Shown here one piece after another: positions 1-7,515 of a stretch of DNA of 64,000 bases (position 1 is the first letter of the stretch; each line of letters opens with the position of its first letter). The position numbers and the translations under genes are program-made. The notes beneath the pieces are model-generated. The model was not told where the DNA came from. It worked only from the letters and a program-made list of their open reading frames with translations, and ran no database searches. Origin of the DNA: Veillonella sp. (lineage in GTDB: Bacteria > Bacillota > Negativicutes > Veillonellales > Veillonellaceae); contig NZ_JAGZMO010000003.1 of the NCBI RefSeq assembly GCF_018364065.1, positions 248,001 to 312,000 on the forward strand. Direction: 5' to 3'.

Positions 1-112
1 TAAAAGAAGAGCACATATATAGGCGTACATGTGCATATATAAAAAGTATATATGTAAAGATTGGTTTATTGTCCACGGAGCTCTTGCTCCACACATAAAT
101 TATCTTCAAACA

Positions 113-164
113 GTAAAAAGCTGCAGCACCGAGATGTTTCCATCAGGTGACTGCAGCTTTTTAC
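113..164 (-). terminator. Hairpin terminator of the decarboxylase operon
   Basis: Two 14-nt arms (GTAAAAAGCTGCAG and its complement) surround a short inner stem (CACC/GGTG). Both sides run into A/T tracts, so it could stop transcription in either direction. It lies about 130 bases past the last gene of the minus-strand operon. Nothing else coding is visible in bases 1-290. Confidence 0.7.
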
Positions 165-290
165 ATGAACTCATTAATTTGCAATGTTAGGAAAATTTTA
201 TAGAAGTTGTTTGCGTAACTGGTTAGTTATACGATTACGCAAGATTGTATTATATAAGTTTCTACAATTAAACTTGTATAGGTAAATAGA

Positions 291-707
291 TTAGGGAATC
301 AATGGTTTATTTGTAGGAAACTGAGGTAATGACAAGGCCCAGGAAGCAATTTGATCAATTAAGGCGTCAAAGTTATGACTGAGGGTTTCAATCTCCTGAA
401 GCGATGCATTGTCTACGTGAATGCCCACGGAAACGGTTACAGTAGTGTTTAGTGCAGTGGCCAATGTGTTGGCCGCGTTTCGGGCAAATTCGTATTCCTT
501 GTGGCCGGGCACGCACAGTACGGAGGCTGTAGCTGTGCGAACTTTTCCGGGTACCCAGCTTTCACAAGCTTGTGCAACGGCGACGGCACCGATGTGTGGC
601 GCCGTGCCACCGCCCAGCATTACGGCAAGATCCGTTCCCAAAAGAATTACTTGCGCATAGATGTAATAGGGGGCGGTACCTTCGATAAACTCTTTATTAA
701 TAAGCAT
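291..707 (-). CDS. lpdD: LpdD-like prenylated-flavin decarboxylase accessory protein
   Basis: 138-residue protein with the LpdD/YclD-type glycine-rich segment (VMLGGGTAPHIG). In gallate and hydroxybenzoate decarboxylase operons (LpdBCD, BsdBCD) this small subunit accompanies the UbiD-type decarboxylase and is annotated as a prenyl-FMN chaperone. The reading frame is open further upstream, but the ATG at 707 is preceded by GGAAG about ten bases away, while the longer form would overlap ubiX. It is the last gene of the operon, 25 bases after ubiX. The role is by family; the exact function of this subunit is less certain than that of its partners. Confidence 0.85.
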   Translation of the reverse strand: MLINKEFIEGTAPYYIYAQVILLGTDLAVMLGGGTAPHIGAVAVAQACESWVPGKVRTATASVLCVPGHKEYEFARNAANTLATALNTTVTVSVGIHVDNASLQEIETLSHNFDALIDQIASWALSLPQFPTNKPLIP

Positions 708-732
708 AACATTCACTCTTCCTTTTCCGCTT

Positions 733-1293
733 TTACATGCCTTCCCAAGGCACAAATTCTTTGTAATCGATGTCAAATTGCATAAGCACTTTGCCGATAA
801 TATGTTGAATTTGCTTTTCCACGGAGTTGGAATTGTTGTAAAAGGTGAGGAGAGGCGGAATGATGGAAACTCCATATTCGGCAAGCTGACTCATGTTTTT
901 TAAATGTACCCGATTGAAAGGCATTTCACGAGGTACGACAACAATTTTACGATTTTCTTTCAGGCAAACATCAGCGGCACGATTTAATAAATTGTCCGCG
1001 TAGCCGTTGGCAATACCGGATAAGCTTTTCATGCTGCAAGGGATAATAATCATGCCGTCTGTTTTGAAGGACCCGCTGGAGATCGTGGCCCCCAGATTGG
1101 TATTGGCATGAACAACATCTGCTTGTGCCATTACTTCCTCTAAGGTCAGGTTTGTTTCACAGGAAAAGTTTAAAGCCGCTCCTTCAGTGATAATGGCATG
1201 CGTTTCTACATTTGGAATTTGGCGCAAGGCTTTTAACATGTAATAACCTAAGATAACGCCGCTGGCTCCTGAGATACCGACAATAAGACGCAT
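733..1293 (-). CDS. ubiX: UbiX-family flavin prenyltransferase
   Basis: 186-residue flavoprotein starting MRLIVGISGASG, the phosphate-binding loop of the UbiX/LpdB family. The family prenylates FMN to make the cofactor used by UbiD decarboxylases. Further conserved stretches are the SGSF and IIIPCSMKSLSGIANG segments around residues 85-105 and the VVPREMP segment near residue 125. The ATG at 1293 follows AAGGAG; the longer open frame upstream has no such site and would overlap the transporter gene. Presence in the same operon as ubiD and lpdD supports a role in supplying prenyl-FMN to that decarboxylase. Confidence 0.93.
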   Translation of the reverse strand: MRLIVGISGASGVILGYYMLKALRQIPNVETHAIITEGAALNFSCETNLTLEEVMAQADVVHANTNLGATISSGSFKTDGMIIIPCSMKSLSGIANGYADNLLNRAADVCLKENRKIVVVPREMPFNRVHLKNMSQLAEYGVSIIPPLLTFYNNSNSVEKQIQHIIGKVLMQFDIDYKEFVPWEGM

Positions 1294-1363
1294 AATAAAC
1301 TCCTTCTTGAATACGTACAATGTTACATAACATATAATGAATCGAATACGACGGAGATGTGTA

Positions 1364-2749
1364 TTACCACAAACCGATAACTTTCCACCAAGGAATCTCG
1401 AATACACAGGTAATAAGGAAGAGAACCAATGTGTATGGTAAACCGAATTTAATACATTCTTTTTCGCTGTACATACCGTTTTCTTCACCGGCACCGACGA
1501 GGATGGCCAGGTTGTGGAACGGTAAAATAAAGTGAGCGTTAATGGCTGTATAAGCAACCATAACAGGGATGAACGGATTGATGCCCAATGCTTCTGTAAA
1601 GGCGAGCATAGCCGGAATTACGATACCCATAACGGCGATAACGCTGCCGAAGCAAAGATGAATCACAATTGCGATTAATGTAACGAAGGCGGCCAGTACA
1701 AAGATATTTTCAGGTACGAAGGAAGGCAATAATGTGGAAGCCAACCAGGCGTTCATACCTGTTTGTGCGCCTACGCGGCCGATAGCAACGGCGGCAGTAA
1801 GGAAGAGCAAGGTTTGTACCGGAACAGCGCTCCAGCTGGCCGGAGTCAGTACGTCGCCGATTTTTGGCAAGGCCATCATAACCGCGATGAATAAGGTAAC
1901 CCAGCCGATGTCTACGCCGTGAATGGAGTCGGTCATCCATAAAATAATCGCTAAAATAACCCAGAAGGCGGTGCGTTTTTCAACGCCTTTCATAGGACCG
2001 ATTTCCGCTCTCTTTTTCGCAATATCATCCTGGTTAATTTGAACCTGTTGTGTCGGTTTGAAAATAACCATAATCATGAGCATGGTTACGATACTGGTTA
2101 AAATCATAGGCACGCCCATAACTTTTAACCACATGAGCCAACCCACTTCTACAGGTTGTGCATATTGAGCCGCCAACGGATTGATGGAAGCATCACCGGT
2201 TAAGAAAATCATGGATACAGGAATGGATGCGGTAAATACGGTGAAACCGATTTTAATAGCATCTTCCTTAGGCATGTTGGCACTCTTAATAACGACAGCC
2301 ATAACGGACATAATGAGGAATGCGCGAGGCCATGGATGTGGAATCAAGAGGGACAAGATGAAGGTAAGGGCGAAGATGGAAATAATAATGCTGTTGAAGT
2401 TGGTTACATATTTTGAAATGTACCAATACGCGATACGTTCGCCCAGTCCTGATTCTTTTACCGCCGTAGCGATTAAATAGGCACCGATGATGAGGTACAT
2501 CATGGATGTATTCCAGGTGGAGAAAATCAATGTTTTAGGGGCTACGTTAAATACGGCCAACAGTACCAGATAAAGGCCAGAAATATACCCCGGTTGCGCT
2601 ACCCCGAATGCCCAGAAGACAACGGTCATCAAGGATAGTGCAAGACAAATGTGGCCGGGCGCTTCCAAATTGGAAATAGGAATAAAGTAAACAATGAGGC
2701 CCAGTAAGAGGCCGGTGATTAGCCCGATTAACCGTTTATGTTGTTTCAT
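1364..2749 (-). CDS. SLC13/DASS-family anion permease
   Basis: 461-residue integral membrane protein with roughly a dozen hydrophobic segments and the general look of the divalent-anion:Na+ symporter family (SLC13/CitT-like). Start ATG at 2749 follows AGGAG. It sits between ubiD and ubiX in the same direction, so it probably imports the aromatic or other carboxylate that UbiD decarboxylates, or exchanges acid for product. The substrate cannot be read from sequence; 2-oxoacids and dicarboxylates are the usual substrates in the family, and gallate-type operons carry an unrelated or distant permease. Confidence 0.85.
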   Translation of the reverse strand: MKQHKRLIGLITGLLLGLIVYFIPISNLEAPGHICLALSLMTVVFWAFGVAQPGYISGLYLVLLAVFNVAPKTLIFSTWNTSMMYLIIGAYLIATAVKESGLGERIAYWYISKYVTNFNSIIISIFALTFILSLLIPHPWPRAFLIMSVMAVVIKSANMPKEDAIKIGFTVFTASIPVSMIFLTGDASINPLAAQYAQPVEVGWLMWLKVMGVPMILTSIVTMLMIMVIFKPTQQVQINQDDIAKKRAEIGPMKGVEKRTAFWVILAIILWMTDSIHGVDIGWVTLFIAVMMALPKIGDVLTPASWSAVPVQTLLFLTAAVAIGRVGAQTGMNAWLASTLLPSFVPENIFVLAAFVTLIAIVIHLCFGSVIAVMGIVIPAMLAFTEALGINPFIPVMVAYTAINAHFILPFHNLAILVGAGEENGMYSEKECIKFGLPYTLVLFLITCVFEIPWWKVIGLW

Positions 2750-2848
2750 GTAATCACTCCTAAGTATGGTAATAAAGACCGTGACCGGGATCCTTCTAAG
2801 TAGTTTGGCTAAGGTGCCGATGGGATTCCGGTCACTGATCAAAATTAA

Positions 2849-4330
2849 TTATTTGTTGAAGAAATCAGGTAACCATTTAGCAGGATCTACATCCATGAAT
2901 TTTGCACGATGGAAACGGGCTTTTTCATTGAATGGAATGGTGGCATCGAAAATGGTTTTACATGCAATGCCGTGATCGCGAATGGTGTAGCTGCAGGAAG
3001 GGTCGTTGGATGGATCCAATGGATGGCAACGAACGCCCGGAATGTTGATGATATCAATATCACCTTGCATGCGGGTAATCATGGCCCACATTACGTCGCT
3101 CAAGTCGAAAATATCTACGTCTTCGTCAACAAGGATAACCTGTTTCAATTCGGAGAAGGCGGAGAAAGCTAACAGAGCGGCCTGACGTTGACGACCTTCA
3201 TCGGATGGAACGGTTTTCTTGAACTGCATGATAGCGAGGAATTTGCCGCCGCCAGGACGAGCTGCGTATACGTTTTGAAGACGACCAGGCATAGCTTTTT
3301 CAACCATGTCGATAATGGATGCTTCAGTAGGAATACCGGCCATGTTAACATGTTCTTCGGATGGTCCGATACAAGTTTGCATGATTGGGTGTTTGCGAGT
3401 TGTTACGCATTTTACCTTGATAACAGGAACGGCCGGATTGGCAGGACCGGTGTAGCCCGGGAATTCAGGCATAGCTTTGCCGGTATTGCTGTTGATATCT
3501 TCGCGCATGCGTTGGTCAACGACTAATTCACCTTCAATAACGTATTCCGCATTGGCAATACATTTTTCATCGATGGTGAGGCAAGGTGTAAGTTCTACAG
3601 CCTGGCCGCGGATAGCGCCGGCAACAGCCAATTCGTTGTATCCGATTGGTGTTGTAGGTGGTTCGAAGCAGGCGCCGATTTCGATAGCAGGGTCAACGCC
3701 GATGCTGATGGAAATTGGCAATGGTTTGCCCAAAGCTTCCGCTTTTTCACGGAATGCGCCAAGGTGACGGGCACCTGGAGTGAAGAACATGGTGATTTCG
3801 TCTTTTGACTGTAAGCAAAGACGATGGATGGTTACGTCAGATTCGCCGGTTTCAGTGTCGGATGCGTAGCACATACCCAACGTGATGTAAGGGCCTGCAT
3901 CTTCCGGTGTATTTGTTGGAGCCGGAACGATTTTGCGAATATCGAAGCCCGGATCTGTTGCTTTATAAACTACTTCCTGGCATTTTGCCTTGCTGTTGTC
4001 GATAGTGATCGGTTGAATCGGATTTTTAACGGAATCGCGTAGTAAGAAACCGAGTTTATCAGGGGTTGTACCCAATAAAGCGGCTACGCGGGCACGATCG
4101 GACAAAACTCCGATAACAACCTTTGCATCAGGATGACCTTTTACATTGTTGAACATCATGGCAGGGCCAAGTTGTGTAGGGCGGGCTACTGTGCCGGCAG
4201 CACCTACGTGGCGGTAAACACCGGCCAATTCGGCTGATGGATCAACTTCTACATCAGTCTCTACTAATTGATTAGGTAGTGTTCTGAGTAAATCTAACGC
4301 GGAACGTAAGTCAATAACACCATTACTCAT
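2849..4330 (-). CDS. ubiD: UbiD-family prenyl-FMN-dependent decarboxylase
   Basis: 493 residues, the normal length for UbiD/LpdC enzymes that non-oxidatively (de)carboxylate aromatic or unsaturated acids. The N-terminal UbiD domain (GVYRHVGAAG, MMFNNVKGHP), the central split-barrel region (VTIHRLCLQ, FFTPGARHLG, IEIGACFEPP), the EGELVVDQR/EFPGYTG region and the C-terminal UbiD domain are all present. Start ATG follows AAGGAGG. It is the first gene of a ubiD-permease-ubiX-lpdD operon. This set resembles gallate or hydroxybenzoate decarboxylase systems rather than ubiquinone synthesis, which the window otherwise lacks. The substrate is unknown. Confidence 0.92.
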   Translation of the reverse strand: MSNGVIDLRSALDLLRTLPNQLVETDVEVDPSAELAGVYRHVGAAGTVARPTQLGPAMMFNNVKGHPDAKVVIGVLSDRARVAALLGTTPDKLGFLLRDSVKNPIQPITIDNSKAKCQEVVYKATDPGFDIRKIVPAPTNTPEDAGPYITLGMCYASDTETGESDVTIHRLCLQSKDEITMFFTPGARHLGAFREKAEALGKPLPISISIGVDPAIEIGACFEPPTTPIGYNELAVAGAIRGQAVELTPCLTIDEKCIANAEYVIEGELVVDQRMREDINSNTGKAMPEFPGYTGPANPAVPVIKVKCVTTRKHPIMQTCIGPSEEHVNMAGIPTEASIIDMVEKAMPGRLQNVYAARPGGGKFLAIMQFKKTVPSDEGRQRQAALLAFSAFSELKQVILVDEDVDIFDLSDVMWAMITRMQGDIDIINIPGVRCHPLDPSNDPSCSYTIRDHGIACKTIFDATIPFNEKARFHRAKFMDVDPAKWLPDFFNK

Positions 4331-4444
4331 AAGAAAAACCTCCTTATACCAACTGTTACAATACGCTTATTCAACGAGGCAGGCATAATTCTTGAAACTG
4401 CATCTGCCAGGGGAATAGGTAATATATAAGTGCTTGTGATCACA

Positions 4445-4480
4445 GTTATAGCGTAATCTGCATAGCAACTATACAGTCAA
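4445..4480 (-). promoter_or_regulatory. MerR-type promoter of the ubiD operon
   Basis: On the minus strand TTGACT (4475-4480) is separated by 19 bases from TACGCT (4450-4455), the long spacer typical of promoters activated by MerR proteins. The spacer begins with the box TGTATAGTTGCTATGCAG (4458-4475), which nearly matches the box in the promoter of the neighbouring MerR gene. Confidence 0.6.
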
Positions 4481-4521
4481 GAAATATTTTCAAAATTTGT
4501 AAAAATTGTAAAATATGTAAA

Positions 4522-4566
4522 TAAAAAGACACTATTCAATTGGTGTGAATTGAATAATGTCTTTTA
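4522..4566 (-). terminator. Terminator between the MerR gene and the ubiD operon
   Basis: A stem pairs AAAGAC..ATTCAAT with ATTGAAT..GTCTTT around a GGTGTG loop, with T runs on both outer sides. It is placed to end the MerR transcript from the right before the ubiD promoter region. Confidence 0.7.
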
Positions 4567-4703
4567 TTTTGAGCGTAATTTAATTCGTTTACATAACTTG
4601 CATCATTTCGAAGGTTAGTATGTGTGACTTTCTATCTATATATTAACTTTGCATGGCTTATTCTTACTATGTTTTGTATGGGGGGGATTCTTAATATGTT
4701 TAA

Positions 4704-5555
4704 TTATTTTTTTGCCTCATGGACTTCGTGTTTTGGCTGAATTGGAATTTCTAAAAGGCAGAAATCTACATCCTGGTCCTTTTGGTAAAGAGTGGTGTCA
4801 AGGAGGCATGTATCGACTACGTCGCTGCAGATCTCGTAATCGTGTTCGTCAATCCAGGCCATGAGTTGTTCAATATATTTTGTTTCGTAAGGCATGCCGT
4901 ACTTGTAGAGACAGGCGTATTCACCGGCGGGGAGCAAGGTGTAAGGCGTGTCGGATAAAGGCATAACGGGTACAAAGATGCAGCTGTAGGCACCTTCTAA
5001 AGGGCGGCCCGCTTTGACGGATTCCATGGTGAAAAAGGAACCGAAGCCGGCGGAAGGTAACAGCTTATGGGCGAAAATATCGCGCCATAACGTCATTAAG
5101 GTAAGATGCAGATTTTCCTTACTGATGGGCTGCACATAAGGTTGATAGATAATTTGACGCTCTGCGCGCTCCATAATAAACGGCTCCTGCATGTTCATGC
5201 GGCTTACGTCCAAGGTCTCTTCGAACAGACTGATTTGTTGTTGCAGGCGTTTTCGCATCGTGTTAAGTTCCGCAATTTCATCGATGATTTCCTGCTTGCG
5301 TCGGCGAAGGAGCTCGAGGCCGTCTTCTATATTCGTCTTATAAATGTAGTCCGTAATATCCTTCAGACTTATACCCATGGCTTTTAAAAAGCAGATTTTT
5401 CGTAAAAAAGGAATCTGCTTTCGGCTGTAATAGCGATAGCCGCGGGAATCGGTATAATTTGGTTTGAACAAGCCGATTCGATCGTAATGTATAAGAGTTT
5501 GCCGGGAAATGCCGTGAAGCTTGGCCATTTCACTAATAGAAATTAAATGTTCCAC
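4704..5555 (-). CDS. MerR-family regulator with GyrI-like effector domain
   Basis: 283-residue protein when started at GTG 5555. An N-terminal MerR winged helix (ISEMAKLHGISRQTLIHYDRIGLFKP, then RYYSRKQI) is followed by a coiled-coil dimerisation helix (about 85-125) and a C-terminal domain with LLPAGEYACLYKYGMPY, typical of BmrR/GyrI-type small-molecule binding. The frame extends upstream to 5642, but that part would cover the promoter. The GTG has only a weak GGGTGA in front, so the start is tentative. The shared promoter box argues that it controls itself and the ubiD operon, with an aromatic acid as plausible ligand. Confidence 0.85.
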   Translation of the reverse strand: MEHLISISEMAKLHGISRQTLIHYDRIGLFKPNYTDSRGYRYYSRKQIPFLRKICFLKAMGISLKDITDYIYKTNIEDGLELLRRRKQEIIDEIAELNTMRKRLQQQISLFEETLDVSRMNMQEPFIMERAERQIIYQPYVQPISKENLHLTLMTLWRDIFAHKLLPSAGFGSFFTMESVKAGRPLEGAYSCIFVPVMPLSDTPYTLLPAGEYACLYKYGMPYETKYIEQLMAWIDEHDYEICSDVVDTCLLDTTLYQKDQDVDFCLLEIPIQPKHEVHEAKK

Positions 5556-5612
5556 AAAAATCACCCGCTTTAATAGACGCCCATATATTGATTTAACGAA
5601 TAGTGTATAGTA

Positions 5613-5643
5613 ATTATACAACTGTATAGCTACTATACACAAA
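5613..5643 (-). promoter_or_regulatory. Autoregulatory MerR-type promoter
   Basis: On the minus strand TTTGTG (5638-5643) and TATAAT (5613-5618) are 19 bases apart. The spacer carries TGTATAGTAGCTATACAG (5622-5639), a near-perfect dyad that matches the box in front of ubiD at 16 of 18 positions. Confidence 0.6.
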
Positions 5644-5671
5644 GTGTTTTGTAAAAAAAACTTACAAAGAC

Positions 5672-5702
5672 TTGACTTGAAGTTAGCTCAAAGTCGTATA
5701 CT
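5672..5702 (+). promoter_or_regulatory. MerR-type promoter with dyad spacer
   Basis: TTGACT (5672-5677) and TATACT (5697-5702) are spaced by 19 bases. The region from GACTTGAAG to CTCAAAGTC forms a dyad like those bound by AdhR/NmlR-type MerR proteins. It drives the small MerR gene that starts about 100 bases downstream, so autoregulation is likely. Confidence 0.7.
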
Positions 5703-5805
5703 AGTATCAGTAAAATATATCTAATGTAAAAATAAAGTAATACAGCATTATAAAGAAACTTATTTTAAAGAGTAAACGTTAATTTGTTATAACAGAGGTG
5801 ATACT

Positions 5806-6204
5806 ATGACCATAAAAGAAGTAGCTGAAAAATTTGATATTTCTACGGATACATTGCGTTACTACGAACGCATCGGTTTGATTCCGGAAGTACCGCGCAC
5901 AGCATCGGGTATTCGCGACTTTGACGAAGTAACTATCAAATGGGTAGAATTTGCCCTATGCTTCAAAAAAGCCGGTGTTCCGTTAGAAGGCATCGTAGAA
6001 TATGTGAAATTGGCATTGCAAGGTACGGGCACAGAACCGGCTCGCCGCGAAATCCTCGTGGAAACACGCGACAACCTGTTGGAGAAACTGGAAGAAATTA
6101 ACTCCTGCTTGGAACTCCTGAACCATAAAATCGATGTGGTGTATAAAGACTGCAATGCACATACACAGCAGCTCGTTGATGACTGGAAAGCGAGTCAGCG
6201 TTAA
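5806..6204 (+). CDS. Small MerR-family transcriptional regulator
   Basis: 132 residues: MerR winged helix (KEVAEKFDISTDTLRYYERIGLIP, residues 3-26, then GIRDFDE), a second helix pair (CFKKAGVPLEGIVEYVKL) and a C-terminal coiled coil ending in a short tail. It resembles the AdhR/YyaN group that responds to aldehydes or other electrophiles; one cysteine lies in the coiled coil (NSCLELL) and another near the tail (KDCNAH). A good GAGGTG precedes the ATG. No target gene follows; instead the stop codon lies inside the arm of a long inverted repeat. Confidence 0.9.
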   Translation: MTIKEVAEKFDISTDTLRYYERIGLIPEVPRTASGIRDFDEVTIKWVEFALCFKKAGVPLEGIVEYVKLALQGTGTEPARREILVETRDNLLEKLEEINSCLELLNHKIDVVYKDCNAHTQQLVDDWKASQR

Positions 6205-6411
6205 AAATATTCTTTCACAATATCGACTAATAAGCTAGTGTTGCAGCCACAACGTATTATGACGTAATGCCAAAAATTTCCCCACGTAGCGCCATTGTGT
6301 TACAATGAAGCACTCCTGTGGGGAATTTTTTTGCATAAGAAACATATACTAACCTGTGCATTACAACACTAGCTTTAAACGGACATTGCAAATAGAATAT
6401 TTTTAACGCTG
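6196..6411. repeat. Long foldback element C
   Basis: The ends are an exact 18-nt inverted repeat, CAGCGTTAAAAATATTCT (6196-6213) and its complement (6394-6411). Inside is a second pair, AAGCTAGTGTTG (6232-6243) and its complement (6364-6375), and at the tip a hairpin with stem TTCCCCAC/GTGGGGAA followed by T7. The left end contains the TAA stop of the upstream MerR gene. Candidate 3'-UTR structure or MITE-like repeat. Confidence 0.7.
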
Positions 6412-6422
6412 AGGAGGGAGGA

Positions 6423-6580
6423 GGAAAAGACTCCTTTCATAGCGCCATTGTTTAATAATGAAGCACTCCTGTGGAGCTATCTTTTTGTCTTTTTATCATC
6501 ATACAGCAACCTATTTTCTGCCATACATTTTTGAGAGCCCCTGTGCTGAAACGAGAAAATTTTTAACGCTGGGGAGGGGG
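6423..6580. repeat. Second, partial copy of foldback element C
   Basis: The apical motif GCGCCATTGT...AATGAAGCACTCCTGTGG at 6443-6473 repeats that of element C at 6290-6321, but the closing stem is ATAGC/GCTAT instead of CCCCAC/GTGGGG. The right end TTTTTAACGCTGGGGAGG (about 6560-6577) repeats the right end of element C about 160 bases away. No matching left arm is visible. Confidence 0.55.
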
Positions 6581-6607
6581 AGAGATATTTTTCTTCCCCG
6601 GTCGTTG

Positions 6608-6928
6608 TTTAAAGTATTGGGCTTGTAACACGGATATTGCTATGATGCACAATGGATTATAAAAGAGCCTATATCTTCTATGTTATCTTAGTTTTTAGGT
6701 TTTGAAGTAAGTTGGCGGTTGATTTAATATACCGAACTATATAGAAAGGTCCTATACCTTCTGTAGCATCCCTTTTGCTGCTTGACAGCTGGGTGCAAGG
6801 AAGGTATAGGACCTTTTTGGTTATGTAATTAGAGGCTACAGCTTACATCAAAATAGTATGAATTACTTTGATTCAGAGAAGGAATAGGCTCTTTTAAATA
6901 TACTGTGGGTTACGCCCAATACTTTAAA
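6608..6928. repeat. Long foldback element A with shared apical core
   Basis: Outer arms TTTAAAGTATTGGGC (6608-6622) and complement (6914-6928), inner arms AAAAGAGCCTAT (6661-6672) and complement (6884-6895), and a tip stem AAGGTCCTATACCTT with its complement (6746-6815). The tip encloses GCATCCC/GGGTGC and GCTG/CAGC helices (6766-6796). The same tip occurs in element B at 11.9 kb. The right end overlaps the stop codon of the HxlR gene. Confidence 0.75.
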
Positions 6929-7295
6929 TTCTTAGTCCTTCATCTTCGTCTGCCGTTACTTCCACAATCTCCCCCGCCGCACGGCGTGATTCGATCAAAT
7001 CGGCGCCCCAATCGGACATTTGGCCTAATATATGACGGAGGCTCTGGCCTCGTTCGCTCAAGCTATATTCTACACGGGGCGGTACTTCGTTATACACGGT
7101 GCGTGTAATAATGCCCGCATCTTCCAGTTCGCGAAGTTGGAGGGTGAGTACGCGTTGCGATATACCGGGCATCAATCGTCTGAGTTCGCCGGTGCGCAAG
7201 GTACCATGACCTAAATGGCAAAGAATGGATAATTTCCATTTGCCTGTGATGGCTTCTAAGGTAGCCTCAATGGCTAAATGATATAAATTTCGCAA
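6924..7295 (-). CDS. HxlR-family winged-helix regulator
   Basis: 123 residues with the HxlR pattern: EATLEAITGKWKLSILCHLG, then LRRLMPGISQRVLTLQLRELEDAGIITR and the wing PPRVEYSLSERG. The usual N-terminal cysteine of the redox-sensing subgroup is missing from the start region. The TTG start at 7295 lies nine bases after GGAGGT; the frame is open upstream but has no ribosome site there. It is divergent from the MFS gene at 7516, the standard arrangement for a local repressor of an efflux pump. Its stop codon sits in the end of foldback element A. Confidence 0.88.
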   Translation of the reverse strand: MRNLYHLAIEATLEAITGKWKLSILCHLGHGTLRTGELRRLMPGISQRVLTLQLRELEDAGIITRTVYNEVPPRVEYSLSERGQSLRHILGQMSDWGADLIESRRAAGEIVEVTADEDEGLRI

Positions 7296-7408
7296 AAATT
7301 TTTCACCTCCAAAATATTGAATATACCTAAATTGTAACATTTTTGTTCCTATAGTACAAAAAAGTGCTGTCTTTTCAGTCATAAAGCCATGTTCTATAAT
7401 GGCAATTG

Positions 7409-7444
7409 TTACAAGACCTGTAAGTAAAGTGACACGGTTACAGG
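7409..7444. promoter_or_regulatory. Candidate HxlR operator
   Basis: Between the divergent genes are two overlapping dyads: TTACA/TGTAA (7409-7423) and CCTGTAA/TTACAGG (7417-7423 and 7438-7444), with centres 21 bases apart, about two helical turns. Assigned by position and symmetry only. Confidence 0.4.
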
Positions 7445-7515
7445 ATCAGTTTTTAAAATATAATTTTATAGATACATGTTAGCGTATAAATAGTAACTGG
7501 AGGAATTGATATAGA

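Noticed and set aside
1..290. Partial gene at the left edge
   Set aside because: Stops in every frame and only hairpins and AT-rich sequence are visible.
6608..6928. Insertion sequence
   Set aside because: No transposase frame inside and no clear target-site duplication; the terminal repeats also differ between elements A, B and C.
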